Origin: CAWJKP01 sp963843465
GTDB taxonomy: Bacteria; Planctomycetota; Planctomycetia; Pirellulales; Thermoguttaceae
NCBI GenBank assembly: GCA_963843465.1
Contig: CAWJKP010000002.1
Span: 372,001 to 436,000 of the forward strand
Reading direction: 5' to 3'
DNA: 64,000 bases
Both the position numbers and the translations under genes were made by a program. Below are positions 50,069 to 59,024 of the stretch, one piece after another. How positions within the stretch are numbered: position 1 is the stretch's first letter; each line of letters starts with the position of its first letter. Below the pieces are notes generated by a model. That model worked only from the letters and a program-made list of their open reading frames with translations. It was not told where the DNA came from and did no database searches.

Positions 50069-51358
50069 TCACTTCCGCTCGGCTTGGGGGACGTACTTGG
50101 GCAGCTTCTGCGGGGCGTAGATCGGCCGCAGCGACGTCATCCGCTGACGGCCGCCGACCATCGGCAGCGTGACCATGTCGTCGCCCACCAGCGGCCGGGC
50201 GTAGCGGAGGAAATCGTCGGTCACGTCGCAGCCGTCGGGCGTGATCCAGGCGGCGGGGAATTTCCGCTCGCTGTTGGCCACCACGTCCAAGGGCACCTTG
50301 TCGTACCGCACGTTGTACACCGGTCCGGGCTGGCGGAGAATCGTGGCCATCGAGCCGCTCTGCCCGCCGGCCGCCAGGGCCAGGGCCGCCTGACCGACGC
50401 CGTAGGCCTCCTCCAGGTCGACCGTCGAGGCGTAGGCCATCGAGTGCCGCTGATCGGTGCCGGGAGTGTTGCTCCGCGCCATGCCCTTGGTCGCCAGCCC
50501 GACCTGGTTGAGATAGTTCACCGCCGCCTGGGCCACGGTGAACTGGCTGGAGCCGAAGGCCTGGTGGCCGAAGGCGTCGAGCACGCGGCCCAGGTCGCCC
50601 ACGTCGAACCCCTCGCTGATCACCACGATGGCCCGCCCCGCGGCCCGCAACAGGTCGTTCACCTGGTCGGCCATCTGCTCCAGCGGGCAGGGCCGCTCCG
50701 CCATGTAGATTTGCAGCGGCATCTGGCGCTGGGGATCGGCCAGCCGGGCGGCGGCCGGGATGAAGCCGATCTTCCGCCCCATCGCCTGGATCACCAACAC
50801 CGGGTCGGCCGGCGAGCTGCCCTCATTCTCCTGGTTGGCGTACTGGATCATGTGCTGCCAGTACTTGGCCGTGGAGCCGTAGCCGGGCGTATGGTCGATG
50901 AGGCGGAACTCGCTGTCGCCGATGTCGTTGTCGATCGTCTTGGGCACGCCCACGGCGACCAGGTCCAGTCCCTGCTGATGGGCCAGGCCGGCGATCTTGT
51001 GGGCCGTGTCCATCGAGTCGTTGCCGCCGATATAGAGGAAATAGCCGATCTCGTGCGCCCGCAGCACGTCGATCGTCCGCTGGAAGTCCTCCTTCTGTTC
51101 CTTGCGGAGCTTGTAGCGGCAGGTGCCGATCGACCCGGCCACGGGCGTGACCCGCAGCAGGGCGATCTCCTCCGCCGGCTGGGCCGTAAGATCGAGCAGC
51201 TCCTCCTTGAGCACCCCCTCGATTCCATGCCGCGCCCCATAGACGGTGCCGATGTTGTCGAAGTCTCGGGCCGCGTCGAGAATGCCCCGCAGGCTGTTGT
51301 TGATAACGCAGGTCGGGCCCCCGCTTTGGGCTACCACCAGATTACTTGGTTTGGTCAT
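50069..51358 (-). CDS. pfp: 6-phosphofructokinase, diphosphate-dependent type
   Basis: ATG 51358, with a TTG at 51379 behind GAGGAG as an alternative start. 429 residues. VVAQSGGPTCVINNSLRGIL, YFLYIGGNDSMDTAHKIAGL (Asp after GGN in place of the Gly found in ATP enzymes), VGVPKTIDNDIGDSEF (Lys at the position typical of PPi enzymes), HTPGYGSTAKYW, VIQAMGRKIGFIPAAARLA, VVISEGFDV. These residues favour pyrophosphate as phosphoryl donor. It works in reversible glycolysis. Confidence 0.88.
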   Translation of the reverse strand: MTKPSNLVVAQSGGPTCVINNSLRGILDAARDFDNIGTVYGARHGIEGVLKEELLDLTAQPAEEIALLRVTPVAGSIGTCRYKLRKEQKEDFQRTIDVLRAHEIGYFLYIGGNDSMDTAHKIAGLAHQQGLDLVAVGVPKTIDNDIGDSEFRLIDHTPGYGSTAKYWQHMIQYANQENEGSSPADPVLVIQAMGRKIGFIPAAARLADPQRQMPLQIYMAERPCPLEQMADQVNDLLRAAGRAIVVISEGFDVGDLGRVLDAFGHQAFGSSQFTVAQAAVNYLNQVGLATKGMARSNTPGTDQRHSMAYASTVDLEEAYGVGQAALALAAGGQSGSMATILRQPGPVYNVRYDKVPLDVVANSERKFPAAWITPDGCDVTDDFLRYARPLVGDDMVTLPMVGGRQRMTSLRPIYAPQKLPKYVPQAERK

Positions 51359-51608
51359 AGCTCCACCAGCCCTTTCCAACGTCTCCTCAAGTCCCTCGCC
51401 GGGAAAAGCCGCATTTTACCCTCCGCCCCACCGATGGGCAATGACGCGGCGAGAACTTGCCCGCAGGACGATCCACCATGGCCCCACTTGCCCCTTCCGA
51501 AGAGTCGGCAAATTTGTTATGATCCGCCTTAACGATGCGACAGGCGATTGCCGATGAATCCTCCGTGACGCTTGGGCAGAGCAAGGCGTTGCCAAGCGAA
51601 GCACTCCT

Positions 51609-51680
51609 GGCGCCGTAGCCAAGCGGCTAAGGCAGTGGATTGCAAATCCACCATCCCCGGTTCGAATCCGGGCGGCGCCT
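51609..51680 (+). tRNA. tRNA-Cys (GCA)
   Basis: Acceptor GGCGCCG pairs with CGGCGCC, discriminator T. D-arm GCC..GGC, anticodon stem GTGGA/TCCAC with loop TTGCAAA (anticodon GCA), and T-arm CCCGGTTCGAATCCGGG. The integrase gene of the adjoining mobile element reads antisense into its 3' half. Confidence 0.95.
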
Positions 51681-53265
51681 CTTTCCGCCAGCACTCGCCA
51701 AGGGTCGCTGGCGGTTGCCATTTCTTGACAGGGCAAGGGTTTGCGACGATTCTTCCACCCGCTGTTCAGAGGGGGTGCTAGCTATAGTCGAACCAGTTGT
51801 CGGGGGGGTGTTTTCTGCCGTCTGTTGCCACCCCCTGCCGCCCAACTGCCCCCGGAAATGCCCCCACGGTTCCTGATCGCAAGTCCTTAACTCTCGGTCA
51901 GGTCCGTCTACCGCACCCTCCGTTCCGGTTCTCCGCAATGAGGCCGCTTCGGGCTCTTTGCTCGGGGATTGACCACCGGTGACGGGTAGGGCAGCCAAGG
52001 CCCCTTCCAGGTCGTGTAGCCGGGCGTGGGAGTATCGCCCGATGGTCAAGCTGGGCGTGGAGTGCCGGGCTAGCTCTTGGGCCGTCTTGACCGAGGCCCC
52101 GCCGGCGACGATGCCCGAGATGTAGGTGTGCCGCTGGGCGTGGAAGTCCGCCACTTCCCCGGCCGCGTTTTCGTACTTCAGAAAGTCGGATTGCTCCCGG
52201 GCCTTCCGCTCCCCCTCGGTGGCTGCCTCTGTCAGCCACGCTTGCCGCGCTAGTACAAGGTCAGACCGTATCATCCGGGCCGTGTCCCCGGGCAGCCGGG
52301 CGAATAGCTTTTCATCGGCCAAGTGGCCAGCCAGCCAGGGCGCAGGAGGTCCGCCAAGTCGCGCCGGATGGGTTGAATGTCAGTCCGCCGCCGCTTGGAA
52401 TGGGCCGCCGTCACTGTCACCGTAGGTGGGTTCGCGTCCAGGTGGAAGGATGCTGGGGTCAGGGTCCGCAGTTCCTTTGCCCGGAAACCAGTTCCCAAGG
52501 CCAGTCGATAGACCATTGCCCGATCCTCGCCCTGCAAGCAATCGGCAGACAGCGGCCGGCGCCGGGCCACGTCGATCAGTCGGACCGCTTCATCGGGCGT
52601 CAACTCCCGCCGGACGTGCCGGGGGTCGGTTTCCTCGTTGAACCCGCCCAGGCGCAAAGGGGATCATCGGCCGCCCGCTTGTGCTTCCACAACCAGCGGG
52701 TAAAGCTCTTGATGGACCGCAGGTAGGAATTGCAGGTCCGCAAGGAAGCCCCCGAGGTCCGCAACTGGCCGATAACCCTGAGAACCGCGGGGCCCGTCAG
52801 GTCCGCCAAGGATGCCGCAGGGCAATGGTCAAACACCCACTGGATATGGGCTCGTGTCACCTGAACGTGTTTCGGTGTGTTCTGCTTGGCGGTCAGGAAC
52901 CCCTCGAAGTCGATCAGGTGTTCTGCCAGAGGCCGTCGGCCGTGCTGGGCGAACCGCTCTTGGGCCGCGTCGATGAGGCCCTTTGCCCGCATCATCGCTG
53001 CCTTTTCCCGCTCGGCTGCAATCTGCTCGGCTGTGTCCCGGTCGCCACACCGCACAGACTCCTTGCGGCGTTTGCCGACCTCGTCGAAGAACTGGATCTC
53101 GTACCCGGGCCGGTCGATGAGGATCGCCTTGCCGTCCGGGGCCAGCCGGGCGGAGTGCTTCCCGGCCACGTCGGTCCAAGTCGCCCACTTCCCGCCCCGC
53201 CTCTCGACAATGACTGCCCCCAGGGGGATCGACTTCCGTTGCGTCCGCTTGTAAACCGTCGCCAT
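51627..53265 (-). CDS. Tyrosine-type site-specific integrase (two frameshifts), tRNA-overlapping 3' end
   Basis: ATG 53265. Residues 1-60 are an Arm-type N-terminus (MATVYKRTQRKSIPLGA, KWATWTDVAGKHSARLAPDG). The core-binding domain includes TPKHVQVTRAHIQWVFDHCP and RTCNSYLRSIKSFTRWLWKH. The catalytic parts are LGTGFRAKELRTLTPASF (first Arg), DFHAQRHTYISGIVAGGASV (His-x-x-Arg), AQELARHSTPSL and TIGRYSHARL (Tyr). One-base deletions near 52655 and 52330 separate the three frames. The last residues (RRRPDSNRGWWICNPLP) are the antisense of tRNA-Cys, so the native C-terminus after integration reads across the att site. Confidence 0.88.
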
Positions 53266-53269
53266 CGTG

Positions 53270-53482
53270 TCACCCTTTCTTGACTCGGGGCTTCTTGATT
53301 GGCCGTAGTTCCAACCGCAGCAGCTTGCACACCTTGTCGATGCTTGGGACCGCCAGACCGCTCTTGCCGTGAACGAACCGCGAGAGAACCGATTCATCCA
53401 ACCCGGTTGCCTTTGAGATTTGTCGCCGGCTCATCGGACCCGCTTCAATCGCTTCTCGCAACTGGTCACTTACGCTCTTCAT
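53270..53482 (-). CDS. XRE-family helix-turn-helix regulator
   Basis: About 70 residues from ATG 53482. The HTH is visible in MSRRQISKATGLDESVLSRF VHGKSGL, with LEVSTIDKVCKLL-like SIDKVCKLLRLELR after it. It is immediately upstream of the integrase (4-base gap) and overlaps the preceding gene's end by 17 bases, so it probably regulates integration or excision. Confidence 0.85.
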   Translation of the reverse strand: MKSVSDQLREAIEAGPMSRRQISKATGLDESVLSRFVHGKSGLAVPSIDKVCKLLRLELRPIKKPRVKKG

Positions 53483-53951
53483 ACCTTGCCTCATCGGTTC
53501 GATTGTAAGGTTCACTTGCACAATAGTCAACCCCCTGGTCTCGATTTTCCTTCGGCATAGGCCGCCCATACCAAACCGGGAAGTCGATGAACCGGCCGCA
53601 CCGCCGGCAGTCCCGCCGGACCGATAGGCCGCCGTGGATCGGCACGTCCACCGTATCGTCGGAACCGCAGCGCCGGCAAGCGCCGGGGTGGTTGGTCGCC
53701 GGGGCGTTAGGATTGACCGATCCCGCCGCCTCTATCACCTGGGGACCGGAAGCGATGCTCGGGGGCGCTTGGGGGACCAACGGGGTGGAAGTCTCACGCC
53801 GGAGTGCCGCAATCACCGCCGCCTTGTGGGCCAGCAACCGCCGCGCTATCGCATCGGCAGAACGCGGGCCTCGAATTACCAGCCGGTCACCATCGGCCAG
53901 CACCGTCAGGCCGGCCGCCGATGCCTCTTGCAGCAGGGTCAGCCCGTCCAT
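53466..53951 (-). CDS. TubC-docking-like N-terminus with zinc ribbon, mobile-element protein
   Basis: 161 residues. GLTLLQEASAAGLTVLADGD then RLVIRGPRSADAIARRLLAH resembles the TubC N-terminal docking fold often found at the start of mobile-element primase-like proteins. A Pro-rich linker leads to a zinc ribbon CRRCGSDDTVDVPIHGG ... DCRRCGRF (two CxxC pairs). It follows the primase gene in the element operon. Probably nucleic-acid binding. Confidence 0.65.
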   Translation of the reverse strand: MDGLTLLQEASAAGLTVLADGDRLVIRGPRSADAIARRLLAHKAAVIAALRRETSTPLVPQAPPSIASGPQVIEAAGSVNPNAPATNHPGACRRCGSDDTVDVPIHGGLSVRRDCRRCGRFIDFPVWYGRPMPKENRDQGVDYCASEPYNRTDEARYEERK

Positions 53952-53963
53952 TCCGTTTCCTCG

Positions 53964-56453
53964 TCATCCTGGGGGGGTGTTACTCAGGAGTGTCTCGGGT
54001 GGCAATTGCGTCTGAGTCTCACTGTCCACCGGTAACGGTAACAGAACCTCCATTTCCTCGGGGCTTTCGCTAGTTGTGTTGCCGTTACCGCTGTCCAGTA
54101 GAGTGTAAACGACGGTCGGCCTCCCCCCACCTTTGTTATGATTGTCTACCCAAACCATCGCCAGGTTTGCCGCCACCAACCGGCCTAACGCCGCCTCTGC
54201 CTCTTCCGTGCTGGCACGGTAGCGCCGGCTCGCCTGCATCAACTGCCGGGCGGTAATCTTGCCGCCGTGGTCCCGGATGATGCGGATCAGCTCCCGCTGT
54301 TCTCGGGCCTCGGGAGGTTCCTTGTCGCCGCCGATCTCGGCGTACACACGGGCCGCTTCGTCGGCAAACCACCGGGCGAGCGCCACGCCGGTCTTGACAG
54401 AATGCTCATCAACCCCGCTCAGGGCCGGCTCGTCGGAAACCAGGCGGACCAGGTGGTCCAGCAGAGCAAACCGGGCCGCGTAGCCTTCCAGCTTGGACCA
54501 CGCAGCCGCGAGGTCCCCGTGCATAGTCGCCATCTCGGCCGCGTGGGCGTTGTAGAACGTCACCCATGCCGCCTTACCGCCGATCGTCAGCGGTACATCG
54601 ACAGGGACCGGTTCGCCGTTCTCGTCCGCTCCCATTTCCAGACTCAATAGCGATTCGACCAGCCGCCTCGTCGGGGCCTTCGCCTCGGGTGGCATATCAG
54701 CGTCAGTCCATCGCTTTGGCCGGACCGGGGGCATACAGAAAAGCAACCGGGCCGCAAGGCCATTGTCGAAGTGTTCCTTACCCGGCCGGTCCATCGTGTC
54801 GGCCGTATTCGTCGTCTGATAGCGCCCGCAGAGCGCCGCCGCAAGGGCCTTGGGTTGAACCGTGCCCGTGATAGAAACCGCCGCCTTTGGCACGTGGGTT
54901 ATCCGCTGGCCCGTCTTTCTGTCCACCGTCAGGTTTCCCGCTCGGTGCATCGGCAACCAGTGTGCTACATCGGCACCGCGACAACTCTTGTAGGCATCAA
55001 AGGAATTGACCCAGCCGGAAAGCTCATCGCGTGCCATCAGCAGGCCGCGGGGCGAACGCTCTAACAGCACAGCCAGGGCCTCGACAGTCGCATCAGCACA
55101 GAGATAACGGTCTGTCTGGGGCTCTTCCGGCTCAGTCGGGGCCGGTTCGCCTTTCTTCCGGCTGGTTTTCTTCCACTCCGCAAGGTCTGCCTCGAATACT
55201 TGCTTATCGCGGGTGTACTCGTCCAATTGGTCCCGCCATCGGGCAAAAGCCGCCGCCTGTAGGCGTTCTATGGGTTCAAGTGACAATTCCAGGGCTGGAC
55301 TCTTGAGAGTGCCGCTTTCGCCGACAAGCACAGCCCAGACGATGCACGGCTCACACCATGACGCCTTGAGTCTGATTTGCCGGGCGTTGCCTACCGCTGA
55401 TGCCAGCACGGCCAGTGTCGGTAAGGCGATGTAGGACTCATCGCACCCGAGGGCCGCCGCGCCTTGGTGAACAAAGCCGGCCACCACCGCAGGCAGCGTG
55501 TTCGTAGGAAACGACACGTAGGGTGGGGACTTGGGTTTCTTGGGCTCAGCGGCCGGCTTGGGCTTTGTGTCGCCCGGCACCGCCGGCGCCCACTCCGAGG
55601 TTGCTAGGACCAGATCGACCAGCTTGATTTTCGTACCGCCCTGGTCCAGCCAGTCGGACACGTCGCCCTTCTCGGGCAGTCCCGGCAGTTCCACCACCCT
55701 GACGCTCCCCGCGACCCCGTGGAGACTTGCCGCTACCTGTTGGGCGTGTTTCCTGCCTACCTCGTCGTTGTCCGGCAGAATGACCACCTTCCGACCGCGG
55801 AAATGCTCGGCATATTCCGATCGCCACTTCCCCGCGCCGATCGCGCAGGTTGTGGCGACGATGCCGACTTTGGCCAATCGGTCAACGTCCTTCTCACCCT
55901 CGACTATCGCCACCGCCCAGACGGCCGGGGCCGCCAGTAGTTCGGGCAGCCGGTAGGGGACCAGACGCACGAGCGGTTCCTTGGTTTTCGCGTCCACCAG
56001 ATGCCAATCCCACTCGCCGCTGCCGATCGGCCGCCGCTGCTTGAAGCTCTTTGGCAAATATCGGATTACCTGGAACAACAGCTTGTCGGCCTCATCCCGG
56101 TAGTCGTAGGTCGCCACAATCTTGGGCTTCCCGCTGGGATGACCCGCCGTCGCCGATGCGACGCCAAGATGCTTTGCCAACTCCGCCAGGGCCTCCAGGA
56201 AGGTCCAGCCGCGCAGCCACATCAGCGCCGCGATACCGTCGCCGCAGTCGTGGTTGCATTGGTTGCAAAAAACCGATCCGTCACCATTCACATTTGTGAA
56301 CCGAAAGCGATCCGTACCACCGCACCCTGGGCAGGGATGATTCTTGCTGTCCAGCAGGTCCACAGCGACGCCACCGATGGCCGCCAGGATGCTGGCCCAC
56401 TGTCCACGTGCCGCCCCTTTGATGGCTGGCACATCATGCGTCGGCTTTGTCAC
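53964..56453 (-). CDS. Primase/helicase-like DUF3987 replication protein
   Basis: 829 residues. N-terminal CHC2/gp4-type zinc finger NHPCPGCGGTDRFRFTN ... SVFCNQCNHDCGDG; TOPRIM-like segment VAIVEGEKDVDRLAKVGIVA and VVILPDNDEVGRKHAQQVAA; then the DUF3987 region from about 320, with GESGTLKSPALELSLEPIER as a degenerate Walker A (GxxGTxKS), LLMARDELSGWVNSFDAYKS and AVSITGTVQPKALAAALCGR. A C-terminal winged-helix-like region ends it. It primes and drives replication of the mobile element. Intact. Confidence 0.85.
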   Translation of the reverse strand: MTKPTHDVPAIKGAARGQWASILAAIGGVAVDLLDSKNHPCPGCGGTDRFRFTNVNGDGSVFCNQCNHDCGDGIAALMWLRGWTFLEALAELAKHLGVASATAGHPSGKPKIVATYDYRDEADKLLFQVIRYLPKSFKQRRPIGSGEWDWHLVDAKTKEPLVRLVPYRLPELLAAPAVWAVAIVEGEKDVDRLAKVGIVATTCAIGAGKWRSEYAEHFRGRKVVILPDNDEVGRKHAQQVAASLHGVAGSVRVVELPGLPEKGDVSDWLDQGGTKIKLVDLVLATSEWAPAVPGDTKPKPAAEPKKPKSPPYVSFPTNTLPAVVAGFVHQGAAALGCDESYIALPTLAVLASAVGNARQIRLKASWCEPCIVWAVLVGESGTLKSPALELSLEPIERLQAAAFARWRDQLDEYTRDKQVFEADLAEWKKTSRKKGEPAPTEPEEPQTDRYLCADATVEALAVLLERSPRGLLMARDELSGWVNSFDAYKSCRGADVAHWLPMHRAGNLTVDRKTGQRITHVPKAAVSITGTVQPKALAAALCGRYQTTNTADTMDRPGKEHFDNGLAARLLFCMPPVRPKRWTDADMPPEAKAPTRRLVESLLSLEMGADENGEPVPVDVPLTIGGKAAWVTFYNAHAAEMATMHGDLAAAWSKLEGYAARFALLDHLVRLVSDEPALSGVDEHSVKTGVALARWFADEAARVYAEIGGDKEPPEAREQRELIRIIRDHGGKITARQLMQASRRYRASTEEAEAALGRLVAANLAMVWVDNHNKGGGRPTVVYTLLDSGNGNTTSESPEEMEVLLPLPVDSETQTQLPPETLLSNTPPG

Positions 56454-56471
56454 CGGCCAGTCCTCCCGTCG

Positions 56472-56684
56472 TCAACCCGCGGGCAGCCGGCTTGAATCCA
56501 TGCCAGGTACTCCGCGCCGGTATCTGACCGCCCCGCCGATATGGACAGGGGCCGGTGCGATGCCGGCTCTTGACCACCGCCATAGGGTCCGCTCGCCGAC
56601 GTTGACCAGCCGCGCCGCTTCGGCCGTGGTCAGCAACTCGGGGGTGATGCCGGCCGGGGTGTCGGGGTTGAAGTCAACGCTCAT
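56472..56684 (-). CDS. Excisionase-like helix-turn-helix protein 1
   Basis: 70 residues from ATG 56684. ELLTTAEAARLVNVGERTLW then RWSRAGIAPAPVHIGGAVRY is the MerR-like HTH_17 fold with a wing, as in Xis/AlpA proteins. Its start lies inside the end of the next HTH gene upstream (11-base overlap). Probable recombination directionality factor or transcription regulator. Confidence 0.8.
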   Translation of the reverse strand: MSVDFNPDTPAGITPELLTTAEAARLVNVGERTLWRWSRAGIAPAPVHIGGAVRYRRGVPGMDSSRLPAG

Positions 56685-56889
56685 GGGCCACCCCCTGCCG
56701 ATGCTCGGCGTCCTGTCGCCCGTTTTTTGCTCGATTGGCAAGGGCCTCAGTGAGGGCCGCCAGGTCGAACAGATAGCGAGTGCCGGCGCGTAGGCATGGC
56801 ACCCGGCCGGCATCAGCCTCAGCGCGAAGCCACTTGGCCGTTAGGCCCAGCCGCCGTGCCGCGCGAGCAAGAGAAAGTAACTCGCTCAT
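56674..56889 (-). CDS. Excisionase-like helix-turn-helix protein 2
   Basis: About 71 residues from ATG 56889. LLSLARAARRLGLTAKWLRA then EADAGRVPCLRAGTRYLFDL is a second HTH_17-type domain. Tandem HTH genes of this type usually precede the primase in integrated elements of this kind. Confidence 0.8.
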   Translation of the reverse strand: MSELLSLARAARRLGLTAKWLRAEADAGRVPCLRAGTRYLFDLAALTEALANRAKNGRQDAEHRQGVAHER

Positions 56890-56970
56890 CGCATGGTCCC
56901 CAAACCGGACCGGCCACCGCGGCCGATCCATGCGACGAGTATTACATCGGCCCTGGGGGCCACCTGGGGG

Positions 56971-57849
56971 CTACGCGGGGTTTTCCTGGGGTTTTTCTGG
57001 GGGCTGCGATTTTTCCGGCTCTTGCAGCCGGAAACGCCCCTTGCCAGCCTTAGCAATCATCGTTCCCCAGGCGGGATGTTTGCCCTTCTCAAACACGTCC
57101 CGTAGCCGGCTTCCCGAGGATTCCGCCTCTGTGAGAATTGACTGCTCTTGCATCACCGGCGTCTTGTTCTCCCAAGCCGTCCACAAAGCCTTGACGCAAG
57201 CCGCCTGAGTCGCGGTAAAGTCGTAGTCGATTCCGAACCAATGGACGGAGACGAAATCGACGGAATGACGCGCAAGCGGTAAGGGAAAGCCAAACGGCGC
57301 TCTCTCATCCTGCTCTGCCGTGCCCTCGCCGGCCACCGGTTTCACCTGGGGCTGGTTCTCGACGGGGGTACCGGCCCCACCGATCTCATTGCCTGGCGCC
57401 GGCGTGTCGGCCAGCCGCTTAGCTTCGGCAAGAAGAAGGGCGGCTATATGCCGGCAGTCGGACACCCACGGTTCTTGGCTCTCCCTTTCGCTATCTCGGA
57501 GCAGCGCATACCGTCCCCTTACTGCTTCTAGCCAAACCAGGACTTGGACGTTCCAGACCCAGTGCGGGTCTCCTGTGGCCCTCTCCGCACTAATATGCGC
57601 CGTAATCAAGTTCCGCAGTTTTCGCCGCTTCGGGAATGCGCCGAGTTTCAGGGCCTCGTAAAGCAGCGCACCGGCTTGCTGGGCGATTCCTATCCCTCTA
57701 GCGGAGGCATAGGGCGGGAGAACGTTTGAAAGGTTGGCGACGAAGGCTGAAGGGGCCGGCGTGATTGCGGGTACGGCTTCGACCGCACACGGCACCGCCA
57801 CGATTTTCCGGGCAATCTGATATAGCCGTTCCGGCTTAGAAAGGTCCAT
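56971..57849 (-). CDS. Hypothetical mobile-element protein
   Basis: 292 residues from ATG 57849. Charged and soluble. The N-terminal half is helical (AQQAGALLYEALKLGAFPKR). The C-terminal part (VHWFGIDYDFTATQAACVKA, LWTAWENKTPVMQEQSILTE, VFEKGKHPAWGTMIAKAGKG) reads like a winged-helix DNA-binding domain seen in planctomycete mobile-element proteins. First gene of the element's minus-strand operon. Function unknown. Confidence 0.6.
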   Translation of the reverse strand: MDLSKPERLYQIARKIVAVPCAVEAVPAITPAPSAFVANLSNVLPPYASARGIGIAQQAGALLYEALKLGAFPKRRKLRNLITAHISAERATGDPHWVWNVQVLVWLEAVRGRYALLRDSERESQEPWVSDCRHIAALLLAEAKRLADTPAPGNEIGGAGTPVENQPQVKPVAGEGTAEQDERAPFGFPLPLARHSVDFVSVHWFGIDYDFTATQAACVKALWTAWENKTPVMQEQSILTEAESSGSRLRDVFEKGKHPAWGTMIAKAGKGRFRLQEPEKSQPPEKPQENPA

Positions 57850-58340
57850 ATTTCGCCTTTCATCGTTTGCGGGCCGGCCCGAGCCGGTCGGGGAGAAAGG
57901 CGAATAACGCCCCGAGCCGGCCCGAGCCGCTTGGCTGACCAGGTGGCCACCTGGCGCAACCTTCCCTGCCTGTTAACTTAGGGGATTTCGCACTTATTGC
58001 AAGTGTGACGCACGTCCGTAAGTGCTTGGCTACCGGGCAGGTACGAACGGGCGTCAGCCATTACCAGTTCCGCGAAGCATTCCTGCCCACCTCCCCTCTT
58101 GTTAGCCACCACGGGGGGTGCTAGACTAGCAAACTGGCATGGGAGTCAGTCGGTCCCTCTGCCGTCTCATGCCGTCAGGAGTTTGACTACCGCCGTTTGA
58201 CGCCGGGATGGGGGCAGGGCATATTGCGAAGGTGGGAACGTTCATCAACAAAACGGCGACGAGCACAAGGCCAAACTGGACTTTGACCAAGCCAAGCCAC
58301 TTGGGTTCAAACCGCAATAACCTGGAAAGGGGACCGAGAC
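57850..58340. other. Gene-free stretch between element operon and clamp-like gene
   Basis: No supported gene. A short frame at 58126-58317 (minus) lacks domain content and is dismissed. The region separates divergent genes and probably holds promoters for both. I see no copy of the tRNA-Cys 3' end here that would mark the right end of the element. Confidence 0.6.
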
Positions 58341-58967
58341 ATGGCGAAATCTGAGCAGCCGGTAGTGCAGGCTTCCCTGGAGGTCAATCGCAAGCAACTC
58401 TTGCAGGCGTTCCGCCAGATCAAGGCGGTCAAGGGGTTTCAGGGACAGCCCGCGAAGGTGACGTACACGGACGGGCAGTTGAAAATCTCGTTTGGAGGAT
58501 GCTCTTTCTCGGCAGACGCGACGGGAACGTGGACGGGTGAAGTGGAAGTGCCCGACACCTTTATCCGGCAGGTTGCCAAGGCACCGCTGTCAGGGAAAGG
58601 CCCCGTGACGGTAGCGACGGACGGCAAGACGTTCCGGATCGAGGGAATCGTTATTGACTGCCGGTGGAACGCGCTGGTGTACCCAAGGATTGAGCTTCCG
58701 CTTGATGCCCCAACAGTCGAAGTGCTGTCCTTGCCGAGGAAATACTCGGCAGACGACATCGAGCGATCGGGCCTCACGAACCGGGTACGTCAGGCGGAGC
58801 AGGAGCGGGATACGATCCTCAAAGAAGCCGAGGCACTGCTTGAAAAGGCCGCGAAAGTCCTGTGGCCTCTTGGGTTCTGTGGCAAGAAGCCACTCGGTAT
58901 CGACGGGGCCGACCTTCAGCGGATGCTCGAAGAGCGGTTGCGGGAGCTAGCGGCCGGCGGACAGTGA
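58341..58967 (+). CDS. Small sliding-clamp-like protein (tentative)
   Basis: 208 residues, ATG after GGAAAGGGGACC. Residues 10-120 (VNRKQLLQAFRQIKAVKGFQ, KVTYTDGQLKISFGGCSFSA, EVEVPDTFIRQVAKA, TVATDGKTFRIEGIVIDCRW) have the strand-helix rhythm of one DnaN clamp domain, where an exposed lysine-rich start is followed by a VDGxLxxxx strand and a VPxxxL helix. The rest is a coiled-coil (QAEQERDTILKEAEALLEKA) with a basic tail. A single clamp domain is far short of DnaN's three. Assignment is by resemblance only. Confidence 0.45.
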   Translation: MAKSEQPVVQASLEVNRKQLLQAFRQIKAVKGFQGQPAKVTYTDGQLKISFGGCSFSADATGTWTGEVEVPDTFIRQVAKAPLSGKGPVTVATDGKTFRIEGIVIDCRWNALVYPRIELPLDAPTVEVLSLPRKYSADDIERSGLTNRVRQAEQERDTILKEAEALLEKAAKVLWPLGFCGKKPLGIDGADLQRMLEERLRELAAGGQ

Positions 58968-59024
58968 CGCCCAAGGAAGAGCCGGTTTAGGACCGTATGC
59001 GTTCAGCCGAGAACACGAAGGCTG

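Noticed and set aside
50069..51358. Defective phosphofructokinase because GGDGS is GGNDS
   Set aside because: The Asp after GGN and the Lys in PKTIDND fit a PPi-type subfamily rather than loss of function.
49262..51532. Plus-strand frame of 756 codons
   Set aside because: Antisense to the HAD hydrolase and phosphofructokinase genes; no domain signal.
51627..51700. Protein motif RRRPDSNRGWWICNPLP as a real domain
   Set aside because: It is the antisense translation of tRNA-Cys; treated as an att-site read-through.
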